Part shown: piece after piece, positions 1 to 8,040 of the stretch
Position numbering within the stretch: the first letter of the stretch is position 1
How the letters are laid out: the number at the start of each line of letters is the position of its first letter
From: Pelodictyon luteolum
GTDB taxonomy: Bacteria; Bacteroidota; Chlorobiia; Chlorobiales; Chlorobiaceae
Length of the DNA stretch: 40,082 bases
Assembly: GCF_001622165.1 (NCBI RefSeq)
Contig: NZ_LVWG01000011.1
Location: 1 to 40,082, forward strand
Direction: 5' to 3'
Program-made: the position numbers and the translations under genes
The notes under the pieces: model-generated
What the model was told of the DNA's origin: nothing
The model's input: the letters and a program-made list of their open reading frames with translations, nothing else
The model's database searches: none

Positions 1-1257
1 ACGGTCACGTAGCTCCTCGGCGGATGCTCCCATGGGTGCATAGATGTCGCCAGTGGTAAGGCGGTGAACGGACAGCGCATGGATAAGGCGCAGCGCCATC
101 GGTTTGTATTGTTTGCGGGTGATGGCGTTCTCGATGCGGGATTCCAGCACCTGGCTACAATCAATGACGGCCCGGATCTCGGGAATAGCCCGGAACGAGG
201 CGTTCTGTTTGAGCGTACTCCAATAGCTGTCGAATGCGATCAGGCCGGGTTCATCCTCTGGCACCTCCTTGCCGAGAATGCCTTTCATGCTCATGGACAG
301 GGTTTTGAGCACCTCGCGCTTTTCCACCACGGTAACCCGCTCGAAGGTATCGATATAATCAGGATGTACAGGGAAAAGCCGGACAAACTCATCCATCTGC
401 TCATTGAGCCTACCGTAGTATTTGGCAAACGGCATCAGGTAGTCACGAATTTTGGCCTGCTGTTCGGCGTTCTTCTTGAGCAGTCGTTCCGCCACGACAA
501 ACTTCACATCGTTGCGTGCAATGAGAATCTGCTCGAAGCGGTCCTTTACCCGGCGGATGCTGTCGGCAACAAAGGCAAATCGCGGGCTATCGAAAATAGC
601 TTCCTGGACACCGGCCATGAAACGGAAGCGCAGACCCTTGCAGACTTCGCCAACCTCGCGGAGGAAGTTGAGGTCGAGGATCAGTTCCTGGTCCTTGCGG
701 GTGCGCAGATAGTCGAGCAGTTCATCGACCACCAGCAGCAGGCCATGATCGGGGTAAGCCTGCCTGAACTTCTCCATCATGTCTTCGAAGGCTCGCTTGT
801 GACTGGCGATGGTACCGGCTTCGGGGAACACAAACTCCACGCCAAGATTTTCGAGATTCTCTTCCAGCTCAGCAACCAAGATATCTCGCAGGGACATGGT
901 GGTCGCTCCAATCTCGGTACGGATAACCTTGAACCGACCGGCAATACTGGCCGCATGGTTGCGAACCGCTATATGCTTCAGTTGCGGTAACAAAGAACCA
1001 TCGCCAGCAATCGCCGAAATGACCGACATCAAGTGCGATTTACCGGTACCATAGTTACCAACCACCAATAAGCCCTTATTGTCTACCGGCTGATCGAACT
1101 GCAACTGTGGAATGACAAGCTGTATGAGCCGCTCGCCCATTTCCTCGGATATCACATAAGTGTTTACCAGGCGACTGGCCGCACTTGATTTCTCTGCATC
1201 ACGCAACTGAACGACCGATTCGATCGCGTCGAATTGGATAAGGTCTCCGTATTTCAT
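1..1257 (-). CDS. brxC: BREX ATPase BrxC/PglY-type (DUF6079), N-terminal 419 residues, cut by the window edge
   Basis: The reading frame is open from an ATG at 1257 to base 1 with no stop, giving 419 residues of a protein that is normally about 1200 residues. A P-loop is visible as [11 protein letters not shown] near residue 70 and a Walker B-like segment [12 protein letters not shown] near residue 180, so this is a large P-loop NTPase. The N-terminal sequence [20 protein letters not shown] matches what I remember of the DUF6079 / BREX type 3 BrxC (PglY-like) family. BREX blocks phage DNA replication and methylates host DNA; BrxC is one of its essential ATPases. The start overlaps the brxF stop as ATGA, so the two genes are coupled. 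The rest (pglX, brxH, pglZ, brxA are expected in type 3) would lie outside the window. Confidence 0.85.
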   Translation of the reverse strand, partial: MKYGDLIQFDAIESVVQLRDAEKSSAASRLVNTYVISEEMGERLIQLVIPQLQFDQPVDNKGLLVVGNYGTGKSHLMSVISAIAGDGSLLPQLKHIAVRNHAASIAGRFKVIRTEIGATTMSLRDILVAELEENLENLGVEFVFPEAGTIASHKRAFEDMMEKFRQAYPDHGLLLVVDELLDYLRTRKDQELILDLNFLREVGEVCKGLRFRFMAGVQEAIFDSPRFAFVADSIRRVKDRFEQILIARNDVKFVVAERLLKKNAEQQAKIRDYLMPFAKYYGRLNEQMDEFVRLFPVHPDYIDTFERVTVVEKREVLKTLSMSMKGILGKEVPEDEPGLIAFDSYWSTLKQNASFRAIPEIRAVIDCSQVLESRIENAITRKQYKPMALRLIHALSVHRLTTGDIYAPMGASAEELRDR

Positions 1258-1769
1258 ACTTCCCCTCTTTCTCTCATTATTATTGCCGGGTCACCCGCGT
1301 ATGCACTATCCATGCGTACAATCAGAGCATCGACTGAGTCGTAACTGCGGTACTCGGTATGGCCGGATTCAGCATACAACAGCCGCTCCGAAGTCATGGT
1401 GCCGTTCCATGAAGCCACAATTGTCCGATTTCTCGAAATACCCTGCAGCAACCGCAAGGGGTCCTGCTTGAGATCCTTGTCGAAAAGGATCTCGAGATTA
1501 TCCAGCACCACCGGGGACAGGGCTTTGTCTACGATATCGCCGAGAAGTTCGGGTAGCTGCAGTGACCGCTTTTTCGCTGTCAGCTCCAGAAGCTCACTTG
1601 AAAGCGCCAGATTGATGTTGATGACGCATGTACCAAACTCCTCAGCGACATCCCGAAGAACACCCGTCTTGCCGGAACCTGTCTTGCCCACCAGTAGCAC
1701 CAGACGATGGTACAAGCCTTCGGCTGTTTGCACGGCATCTTGGATCTGCTGATGAACGAAACCGCCCAT
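1254..1769 (-). CDS. brxF: BREX type 3 P-loop protein BrxF
   Basis: A 171-residue P-loop protein with the Walker A motif [14 protein letters not shown] near residue 30 and a [11 protein letters not shown] segment near residue 90 that fits Walker B. Length and sequence match my memory of BrxF, a small ATPase found specifically in type 3 BREX loci next to brxC. I chose the ATG at 1769 because it is preceded by GAGAAAGC at suitable spacing; a TTG 36 bases upstream would add 12 residues but overlaps the end of the preceding open frame. The stop overlaps the ATG of brxC by four bases. Its biochemical role in BREX is not well established. Confidence 0.85.
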   Translation of the reverse strand: MGGFVHQQIQDAVQTAEGLYHRLVLLVGKTGSGKTGVLRDVAEEFGTCVININLALSSELLELTAKKRSLQLPELLGDIVDKALSPVVLDNLEILFDKDLKQDPLRLLQGISRNRTIVASWNGTMTSERLLYAESGHTEYRSYDSVDALIVRMDSAYAGDPAIIMRERGEV

Positions 1770-1791
1770 AATGCTTTCTCGAGTAATTCGT

Positions 1792-1974
1792 TTACCCTTC
1801 AACAAAAAAATCAGAATCGATCTTCTTCAGCTCGTAGGTCGCTTCAGTCGATACACCGATACATCTCTTGATCATCAGGCTGGACAACTGCTTGTCTTCA
1901 AACAAAATAAACTTGCGGGCCATCATTCCCGCAAACACTTTGACGCCAATGCTGATCAGGGAATACAGTTCTTT
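1792..1974 (-). pseudogene. C-terminal remnant of an unrecognised gene just upstream of brxF
   Basis: A 60-codon open frame ends in TAA only 22 bases before the brxF ATG, which is normal operon spacing. Its translation looks like real protein (FILFEDKQLSSLMIKR, then EATYELKKIDSDFFVEG at the end) but there is no convincing start: the frame opens directly after a TGA. Immediately upstream, neighbouring frames give plausible peptide if one-base shifts are allowed, one of them in an A-run near 1971-1974. That suggests a longer gene broken by frameshifts. A short functional protein starting at an internal ATG (44 residues) is the alternative. I do not recognise the family. Confidence 0.4.
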
Positions 1975-2132
1975 TCAACACAGAGCAAATCATCGGACAG
2001 CGAACTGAGTCAGAGAACCCATCTGCCCGTTTGGACTCTGTGCTTGACGGCCCCAGTCGATTAGCAATTGGCATGTCGTATCTATGATAATTATTGCTGA
2101 ATCATGGCCTTCGGCCGAGATGCGCTTTCAGT

Positions 2133-2483
2133 TCAGGAGATAGAGCGCAAAAAAGGCCAACGCCACCCAAAACCAGAAGGATGTGTAAAAGGGTCTGGGT
2201 TCCTGTAATTGAGAGCCCCTGTCGGAGTGGTGCTTGTATTATCAGGCGCCGATGGCGTGGATGAATAACCGACACCTCTGCGATAGCCTCGATGCCGTGG
2301 GAATTGCAAATCTTCGTATTGGCTTTGCTGTGGACACTTATGGACCGTATCCGGCCCATCAAAGGCGACCCATTGGCCTTCGGGCATATGCCGTAAATGG
2401 ATTCGCTGGCCGCAATACTTGCATCGCCGAAAGTAGGATGGTTCCGGATGAGGGTTTCGGATTCTGCTTCTTGCGTATGACAT
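2133..2483 (-). CDS. Small zinc-ribbon protein, function unknown
   Basis: A 116-residue frame starting at an ATG preceded by GAAAGGACT, a good ribosome binding site. Residues about 18-50 contain CKYCGQRIHLRHMPEGQW followed by an HKC, a Cys-x2-Cys...His-x-Cys arrangement typical of a treble-clef or ribbon zinc site. The remainder is Ser/Thr/Pro-rich. Near the end, the neighbouring frame (2102-2212) encodes a hydrophobic helix (LLHILLVLGGVGLFCALS) and then a stop, so the native protein may end in a membrane anchor and carry a frameshift around 2200. The gene sits between the replication module and brxF. I do not know its role; a partner or regulator of the defence cargo is speculation. Confidence 0.55.
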   Translation of the reverse strand: MSYARSRIRNPHPEPSYFRRCKYCGQRIHLRHMPEGQWVAFDGPDTVHKCPQQSQYEDLQFPRHRGYRRGVGYSSTPSAPDNTSTTPTGALNYRNPDPFTHPSGFGWRWPFLRSIS

Positions 2484-2817
2484 AGTCCTTTCGGGGTAGT
2501 GGGCACTTCTGAATACACATAAAACAACCAAACTCAAGACATCTGACATACTGCATAACGGATTTCCGTGTATATGGCATTTTACGGAATCTTCACTCTA
2601 TTTGGAAGTTTGTCGCGAATTCTTTGTCATTCATGTTATCATTAAAATAGCCTCAGGCATAGGACAAAAGCTGTCTGATGCGACGTGAAACCGGGTATTT
2701 GAACTGTTTTTTCGAACCCCACAATCCGGTCACAATTCGCAAGATTCCTGCTTTGGTATTGGCCATTGAAGTGCGCCTCTATAGTATTACCTCTTGCTTC
2801 AAAATCGCTTCCATGGA
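2484..2817. other. 334-base gap without a recognisable gene
   Basis: This AT-richer gap separates the zinc-ribbon gene from the 165-residue gene, both on the minus strand. All frames are short and look non-coding. It contains TTCGAACCCC near 2714, which resembles a T-loop fragment, but no tRNA fold can be drawn around it. It probably holds the promoter of the zinc-ribbon gene; I could not identify convincing -35 and -10 boxes. Confidence 0.4.
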
Positions 2818-3315
2818 TCATGGGAATCGCCCGGTTTTTCCCCCTGATTTGTGCCCTATTTCCACCAGCTGTTCGGGTGTAAATCCTTTGAGGAACGAAA
2901 GTTCAGATACCAAGACCCTTTTGTCGCCTTGCCATTCGTACCAGGCCATGCGCTTGTGGAAATCATCATCGACAAAGCACAGCGTCCAGCCTTTCGCTTC
3001 ACACTCCTCATCTTCGAGCAGTATTTCCCGGTACTCCTGATCGGTGACTTCCTCGCCCAATGGCTTGCCATAGGGCTCGATACCCGCCCGGCGCGCAAGC
3101 TCAGCGATCGATACGTCACCCCGCAGATAGTCCTTGTTCCGACCGTCGCGCCAATGCTCTGTAAGGCGTAGGACATCCTCAAGTCGAAATGCCCATCCCT
3201 CTGAGATTATGACAGCCTTTTTCTGCTCGGCTTTCTCCCGCGCTTTCTTTGCGACCCGGTCAGTGACGGCCACCTCAATATTCTGCAGCCGATTTTCCGT
3301 CATGCGTTTCATCAT
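2818..3315 (-). CDS. Hypothetical island protein, 165 residues
   Basis: A soluble, charged protein with no signal peptide or membrane segment. The N-terminal third is helical and basic (RVAKKAREKAEQKKAVI), and the middle has the short motif SIAELARRAGIEPYGKP, which could be a helix-turn-helix-like stretch. The C-terminal part is acidic and aromatic (LCFVDDDFHKRMAWYEW). The ATG at 3315 overlaps the stop of the 67-residue gene before it as ATGA, so the two are translationally coupled; a second ATG three codons in is possible. I do not recognise the family. Position in the element suggests an accessory or regulatory role. Confidence 0.6.
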   Translation of the reverse strand: MMKRMTENRLQNIEVAVTDRVAKKAREKAEQKKAVIISEGWAFRLEDVLRLTEHWRDGRNKDYLRGDVSIAELARRAGIEPYGKPLGEEVTDQEYREILLEDEECEAKGWTLCFVDDDFHKRMAWYEWQGDKRVLVSELSFLKGFTPEQLVEIGHKSGGKTGRFP

Positions 3316-3515
3316 GCGTCCTCGTTCAGTTGTTGCTCCATACGGATGATCCTTTCTTCAAGTTCACTATCCCTAATCGTTCCGGTCAGGATATTGGCGA
3401 CATAGGCCGCCGCCTTCAGGTGGGTTTCGTTGATCTCGCCAGCCTCAAACCGGTTCAGCAGATTGGCCAGATAGCGCCGGATATCGCTCAGTTTCTGCAA
3501 CCTTTTCGTAGCCAT
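3312..3515 (-). CDS. Hypothetical small helical protein, 67 residues
   Basis: A short, mainly helical and charged protein (RYLANLLNRFEAGEINETHL, then ELEERIIRMEQQLNEDA at the C-terminus, which could form a coiled coil). It resembles small proteins encoded beside terminase or replication genes of integrative elements, but I cannot name a family. Its stop overlaps the start of the 165-residue gene by four bases. About 100 bases separate it from the ATPase gene upstream. Confidence 0.6.
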   Translation of the reverse strand: MATKRLQKLSDIRRYLANLLNRFEAGEINETHLKAAAYVANILTGTIRDSELEERIIRMEQQLNEDA

Positions 3516-3617
3516 AGGGGGTGTGTCTCATCAATTTCAATTATAACAATGCTTTAGCTGCTTTTTCCCTTACAAGAACTGACCAAAAACCTCTCATTGT
3601 GCACTGATACCCGCTCA

Positions 3618-5543
3618 TCAGAATGGCCCTGCATCGTGATCGACGAAGCCGCCAGCAGCTGGTTCGATTTTTTCCCCGGCAGCTTTCCGGACGTTTCCAT
3701 GTTCACTATGTTCACCACGTTCACTTTTTCGGATGGTGATTCGGCGCCCTTTCTTGCTCTGCTTCGCCCCTGTTTCCGGAATCAGGATAACCCCGACCTC
3801 CTGGAGAGCCGGGATCTGCCGTTTCAGGGCATTGGCCAGTCCCTTCTCGCTTTTCGGCCATCCCTCACTGTCCGACCTGAACGGAAGCAGCTTTTCGAGA
3901 AGCTCCTTGTAAGTCCCGTCGAACACGCGCTCATAAGGGGCATCTTCTGACATCTGGACAACAGCCAAGGCAACCGGGCTTGATTCCATCGCCCGCTGTA
4001 TCGATTCCTGGTAATTGCCATGATATAATACCGTGAATACCCGCGGCTCATAGCCCAGACTTTGTGCCATCGCTTCCCCGAGGTGGTTGAAGTCAGCCAT
4101 CCTGAGCGCATCGGCAGGAAGTTCTGTTTTCGGCAGCATCGCAAGCGTACTCACGAACAGGTCCAGCAACCCGCCGAATATCTCCGGCCAGGCCTCATTG
4201 AAGGCGGCATTAAGCTCCGATTCCAGTCGCCGGCGGCCTGCGATGACTGGCAATTCGATATGCACCGTCCTGGAAATCAGGTCTTGAGCCGTTACGATGT
4301 TGTTGATGCCTGAGAGAAGCACTGGCCTCTTGATCGTTATCACGGTCTCGTCGCTATTGGTGAATAATGTTCGGCCTGCATAGGCGCCGTCGGTCGCCAT
4401 GATGCAGAACGCATCCTGCAGGCCTGGTGTCAAGTGGGAAACATTGTCCAGGGCAACAACCCAGTTGTTGGCGGCCGCAACAAAGGCATCCTCGACGGTC
4501 TTGGGCGCGGCCCGCAATGGGGCCGAACTCGCATCGACCAGGGAGCGGATCCGCTTTTCGGTATTGGACTTGGCCGACCCTTGCACACCGCAGAGCTCCA
4601 ATGCCGGAAACGGCGTGTCCGGGCGCCATGCCTCAAGAATCCAGGCAAGCACAAGCAACCGCTCCTCCTCGGGAATGTTGACCAGCTCCCACAGCCGGCC
4701 TATATCGCCGCCTCGCACCGGTTCCGGGAAAGGCGCCGCTGAGCCCGATATCCAGAACTTTACCGGAGCAACATCCAGCAAGCGCCAGCCCCTGCCGGTC
4801 ACTTCGGCCACGCGCCACTGCTCGCCGATCCCATGCAGGTAATAGCCGCCACTCTTTGCATGTCGTCCGGCACGGAGGAACACCCGCTCGGGCTTGCCTT
4901 CATGTTGACAAATCCCGGACAACGTGCCACAGGCCTGTTTCAATGCCGAATCACTGGCCGACGACCCGCAGGACTCATGGAAATAGTGGTAACTCAGCCA
5001 ATCGGCGAACCTCGTGCTCCGGACCTTCATTGTTTCGATGCCGACGTCGACAAAGCCATCCCTGGTTGTTTCATCGAAAAACAGCTCTCCGGTTCTCGTC
5101 GCCAATGCAACCAGGGCATCTGCCGTGCACAGCGCCTCATCACCGTCAGTGCGTGATCCAAACCGGTCAATCTCGTTTAACGGGATTCCAGACGGCTTAT
5201 GCTGCTTGATCTTGACCCGCAATCGAAACCGCTGCTCCGGGGAGTTCTCGCTAATGCATTGCCATGCCGCCTGGAACGCCTCACCCGCATAGAGTGCCGG
5301 TTCATCCTTGCCGCGCCGTATCACCTCCTCGACAACCGACACACAGCGCTCAATCTCTTGTGCATCTGCTCCGGATTGGTGAACATGGTGAACGTGGTGC
5401 ACGTTGGAAGTCCCGGTTTGTCCCATAGAGGAAAAAACGCCGCTGCTTACCTTTTGCGGATGAGCTTCAGGTGTCGTTCCGGCCATCGAGCCCTCACCAT
5501 TTGAGATGTACGTTGCGCGTGAACTACTCGAGCCCGGGTTCAT
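3618..5543 (-). CDS. Primase/helicase-like P-loop ATPase of an integrative element
   Basis: A 641-residue protein. Residues 1-60 are low-complexity, with a histidine-rich patch HHVHHVH. Residues about 140-300 resemble the linker found upstream of helicase cores. The ATPase core has Walker A GVQGSAKS at 319-326 and Walker B VVALD at 362-366; NSDETVITIKRPVLLSGINN near 397 fits sensor 1. The arrangement resembles the helicase half of P4-type or DUF927-like replication proteins, so a role in replicating or maintaining the element is likely (inference). No primase catalytic motif was seen. Its ATG overlaps the stop of the 87-residue gene, so it is the last gene of an alpA-led coupled set. Confidence 0.65.
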   Translation of the reverse strand: MNPGSSSSRATYISNGEGSMAGTTPEAHPQKVSSGVFSSMGQTGTSNVHHVHHVHQSGADAQEIERCVSVVEEVIRRGKDEPALYAGEAFQAAWQCISENSPEQRFRLRVKIKQHKPSGIPLNEIDRFGSRTDGDEALCTADALVALATRTGELFFDETTRDGFVDVGIETMKVRSTRFADWLSYHYFHESCGSSASDSALKQACGTLSGICQHEGKPERVFLRAGRHAKSGGYYLHGIGEQWRVAEVTGRGWRLLDVAPVKFWISGSAAPFPEPVRGGDIGRLWELVNIPEEERLLVLAWILEAWRPDTPFPALELCGVQGSAKSNTEKRIRSLVDASSAPLRAAPKTVEDAFVAAANNWVVALDNVSHLTPGLQDAFCIMATDGAYAGRTLFTNSDETVITIKRPVLLSGINNIVTAQDLISRTVHIELPVIAGRRRLESELNAAFNEAWPEIFGGLLDLFVSTLAMLPKTELPADALRMADFNHLGEAMAQSLGYEPRVFTVLYHGNYQESIQRAMESSPVALAVVQMSEDAPYERVFDGTYKELLEKLLPFRSDSEGWPKSEKGLANALKRQIPALQEVGVILIPETGAKQSKKGRRITIRKSERGEHSEHGNVRKAAGEKIEPAAGGFVDHDAGPF

Positions 5544-5803
5544 AACCTGCCGGCTCCCCGCCGGTTGTACCGCTCGGCTGCAACCGGATCGATGAAGGGG
5601 ACCGAACGATACATGCCGTACACACAGACCCGCGCCTCCGGCGTCGCCGCCCGAAGCCTGGCAAAGTCCGCCTTCAGCCTGGTATCCAGCTTCATTCTCT
5701 CAGACTTTCTGGAAGTCTCATACTGCTGTCGCAGTCTTCTGAAGGCGTTTACTGCTTCTTGTCGCATTTCCTCATTGAGGACGGATTGGTCTTCCTGTTT
5801 CAT
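5540..5803 (-). CDS. Hypothetical small helical protein between alpA and the ATPase gene
   Basis: An 87-residue, strongly charged, mostly helical protein; residues 10-50 (FRRLRQQYETSRKSERMK) could form a coiled coil or bind DNA. The ATG overlaps the alpA stop by four bases and its own stop overlaps the ATPase start by four bases, so all three genes are made from one message. I do not recognise a family. The fixed position suggests a helper of the ATPase or a copy-control protein, which is inference. Confidence 0.6.
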   Translation of the reverse strand: MKQEDQSVLNEEMRQEAVNAFRRLRQQYETSRKSERMKLDTRLKADFARLRAATPEARVCVYGMYRSVPFIDPVAAERYNRRGAGRL

Positions 5804-6036
5804 GCTGCACCATCCTTTTTCGGGGCAGCGTTCATGCCTTTGTCAAAACGTTCAACCAGTTCCTGAATGTCGGCAGCCCGCCATGCCGACGTTTTTTCTG
5901 TGAGCCTGACCGGCTTGGGGAATCGCCCCTCGGCCACTGCCTTATACCACGATGCACGACTCACCGGAATAATTGGTGGAATGCCCTTTTTCGGGTCACC
6001 AATGATCTGACGGATGCGATAAAATTTCTGTTCCAT
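5800..6036 (-). CDS. AlpA-family DNA-binding regulator / excisionase
   Basis: A 78-residue protein of the AlpA (prophage CP4-57 regulatory) family, recognised from its winged-helix core: RIRQIIGD at the start, then IIPVSRASWYKAVAEGRFPK and a WRAADIQELVER ending. AlpA-type proteins bind DNA and control integrase expression or act as recombination directionality factors. I chose the ATG at 6036 (MEQKFYRI) because the alignment begins there; an upstream start at 6108 would add 24 residues that do not fit the family. The start lies inside an inverted repeat (6034-6072) that may be its own operator. Its stop overlaps the next gene. Confidence 0.8.
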   Translation of the reverse strand: MEQKFYRIRQIIGDPKKGIPPIIPVSRASWYKAVAEGRFPKPVRLTEKTSAWRAADIQELVERFDKGMNAAPKKDGAA

Positions 6037-6072
6037 GATGAAAAATTTTGGTTTGCAAGTTTTCTCATCATG
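6034..6072. promoter_or_regulatory. Inverted repeat over the alpA start, candidate operator
   Basis: CATGATGA at 6034-6041 is matched by TCATCATG at 6065-6072, a perfect 8-base inverted repeat with a 23-base spacer. The left arm contains the alpA start codon. A protein bound there would block alpA translation or transcription, and autoregulation by AlpA is one possibility. No binding data are implied. Confidence 0.35.
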
Positions 6073-6141
6073 AAGATGCCTATAACCGATACCGAGTTTT
6101 ACGGACAAAACGATTTCAGCTGAGGCAAGGCAAGACCAAAT

Positions 6142-6160
6142 GCCCGGCCAATGGCCGGGC
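6142..6160 (-). terminator. GC-rich hairpin downstream of the integrase gene
   Basis: GCCCGGCC and GGCCGGGC form a perfect 8-base stem with a 3-base loop, about 75 bases past the integrase stop. There is no long T-run after it on the minus strand (ATTTGGTCTT follows), so it is a weak or factor-assisted terminator at best. It may also insulate alpA from integrase transcription. Confidence 0.4.
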
Positions 6161-6235
6161 GCAGGTGTAGGATATGAAGGGAGGGGAAAAAACAGGGGCG
6201 TTATTGTGCGCCTGTACGATATACAGCGGTGCGCC

Positions 6236-7438
6236 TTACGCCGCTTTCAGACCGTCAAGGTAATCCGCCCATTTCTGCATCATCAGACGACGATCATCAA
6301 GAAATGAGGTGCGGTTGTAGGCGCGGCCGTTGGGGTCCCGCACCGCATGGGCGAGTTGGTGTTCGATCAGATCGACGCGAAACCCGAGGACCTCGTCAAG
6401 GATCGTTCTGGCGGTCGCCCGGAAGCCGTGGGCGGTTACGATATCCTTGTCGAAACCGAGATAGCGGAGTGCCGCATTGATGCTGTTGTTGCTCATCGGA
6501 CGAGAGGCTCGACCGGGGAAGACATATTGGCCGCGGCCACTTACCGGCTGCAGTTTTCGAAGAATTGCCATTGACTGACGGGGGAGCGGGACGACGTGCG
6601 GCTGCTTCATCTTCATGAGTTCCGCCGGAATCGACCAGGTGCCTGTTTCAAAGTCAATCTGTGACCACTCCATTTTCTGAAGCTCGCCAGGGCGGACGAA
6701 CAGCATGGCTGCGAGTTGCAGGGCTGATTTCACGACAAGGGTGCCCTGATATTCGTCAATAGCCTTCAGCAGCGGGGCAAGCTCTTTCGGGTCGGTAACA
6801 GCAGCATGATGCCTGGTTTCACGACGCCTGAAAATCTCACGAGGTTTCAGTGCGGAGGATGGATCATGTTCAAGCCTGCCAGTAGCAACAGCATACCGGA
6901 ACACCTGGCCACACATGATCTTGATTCTGAGAGCCGTTTCTGCGGCTCCCCTGGCTTCGATATTCAGGAGCATGTCACGGACGTCTGAAGCCTTGATTTC
7001 AGAGACTGGTTTGCTGCCAATCGCCGGATACACGTCCTTTTCAAGACGGCATTTGACCGTCAACGCATGGCCGGGAGACCATACCTCCTCATTCTTGCCG
7101 TACCACTCACGGGCTATCAGCTCGAATGATGAGGCATCGTTGATCAATGCTGCTTTCTTGGCGGCCTGTTTTGCCGCTCCGGGATCTTGTCCGTTGGCCA
7201 GGAGGACTCTGGCATCCTCGCGCCGCTTTCGTGCGTTGGCAAGGGTGATTTGAGGATATTGCCCCAAGGCCAGCAACTTCTGTTTCCCGTCGAACCGGTA
7301 CTGGAAACGCCAGAGCTTGCCGCCGGTGGTTGTCACAAGAAGATGGAGGCCTGCGCCGTCTGAAAGCTTGTAATCCTTTTCAGTCGGTTTGGACTTGCTC
7401 ACTTGAGCATCGGAGAGGGGGAGTATCCGTTTTGGCAT
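6236..7438 (-). CDS. P4-type tyrosine integrase
   Basis: A 400-residue tyrosine recombinase. The N-terminal DUF4102 arm-binding domain is clear (KLSDGAGLHLLVTTTGGKLW, residues 24-43). The core-binding SAM-like domain spans about 105-200 and the catalytic domain about 215-395. Catalytic residues visible are Arg249 (FVRPGEL), Lys in the 274-279 beta-hairpin region, His337-x-x-Arg340 (HGFR), His364 and the nucleophile Tyr374 (GRAYNR). I took the ATG giving MPKRILPLSD because the family begins there; upstream in-frame codons to 7531 look non-coding. The gene points away from tRNA-Ser, which is the probable integration target. Confidence 0.92.
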   Translation of the reverse strand: MPKRILPLSDAQVSKSKPTEKDYKLSDGAGLHLLVTTTGGKLWRFQYRFDGKQKLLALGQYPQITLANARKRREDARVLLANGQDPGAAKQAAKKAALINDASSFELIAREWYGKNEEVWSPGHALTVKCRLEKDVYPAIGSKPVSEIKASDVRDMLLNIEARGAAETALRIKIMCGQVFRYAVATGRLEHDPSSALKPREIFRRRETRHHAAVTDPKELAPLLKAIDEYQGTLVVKSALQLAAMLFVRPGELQKMEWSQIDFETGTWSIPAELMKMKQPHVVPLPRQSMAILRKLQPVSGRGQYVFPGRASRPMSNNSINAALRYLGFDKDIVTAHGFRATARTILDEVLGFRVDLIEHQLAHAVRDPNGRAYNRTSFLDDRRLMMQKWADYLDGLKAA

Positions 7439-7559
7439 CGGCTTGAATTTCGTCTTGATGGTATCCGAAATCCGGTTGGTGGTATCTACCAGAAAAAGTA
7501 CCACCAAAAAACCCGGACCCCACAATAACAATGTAGACTACCGCAGACCCCAAAACAAG

Positions 7560-7585
7560 AAAAGCCCTGATTTTACAGGGCTTTT
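7560..7585 (-). terminator. Terminator for tRNA-Ser
   Basis: AAAAGCCCTG and CAGGGCTTTT form a perfect 10-base stem with a 6-base loop. On the minus strand it lies about 33 bases past the tRNA-Ser 3' end and is followed by CTTGTTTT, a reasonable U-rich tail. The stem is symmetric, so some activity on the plus strand is possible. Confidence 0.65.
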
Positions 7586-7615
7586 CGGGCTATATGGGGC
7601 GTCTTGGAAACGCCA

Positions 7616-7707
<92 letters not shown>

Positions 7708-8040
7708 GGAGTGTTTTTTGTAAAGTCTCGTGGTCGCGACTTTTGCTGCAATTTTCCCGAATCATTTGTTGAGCAATACCATTTCCCGATGGATTCGGGG
7801 AGAGGCATGCTTTCCCGCTCATAGCGGGAATCCGGTAAAAGGAACGAATATAAGCCGGAAGGGGAGACTTTCCCAAATTTTCATGGTAAAACCGCCCAGG
7901 GTGAATGCGCTCTTCTGACGATGGTTGTTGTGTTAATGTTACAACAATGCCGGCTGGTGTCTCACGAAGGGAAAAAATACCTATGTTTGCTAAAGTTTCG
8001 GACTGTCTGTCCCTCATCATCGTCAGATCCACAAACCTCT
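7708..8040. other. 333-base spacer between tRNA-Ser and the ZIP-like gene
   Basis: This gap must hold the divergent promoters of tRNA-Ser and the ZIP-like transporter. Frames across it are shadows or unsupported upstream extensions. The one clear structure is a 7-base inverted repeat at 7925-7947, listed separately. Confidence 0.4.
7925..7947. promoter_or_regulatory. Inverted repeat upstream of the ZIP-like transporter, candidate operator
   Basis: TTGTTGT, nine bases, then ACAACAA: a perfect 7-base inverted repeat about 95 bases before the chosen start of the transporter gene. Size and placement suit a dimeric regulator. Which one is unknown; a metal-responsive or Crp/Fnr-type factor would be logical given the gene product. 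Confidence 0.35.

Noticed and set aside
64-990. 308-codon plus-strand frame
   Set aside because: It is antisense to the brxC frame, whose translation has clear ATPase motifs.
2707-2730. TTCGAACCCC resembling a tRNA T-loop, possible att duplicate
   Set aside because: No acceptor or anticodon arm can be drawn and the flanks do not match tRNA-Ser.
7517-7530. Ten bases (ACCCCACAAT) shared with 2716-2725, possible att repeats
   Set aside because: Too short, and neither copy lies at a tRNA end.
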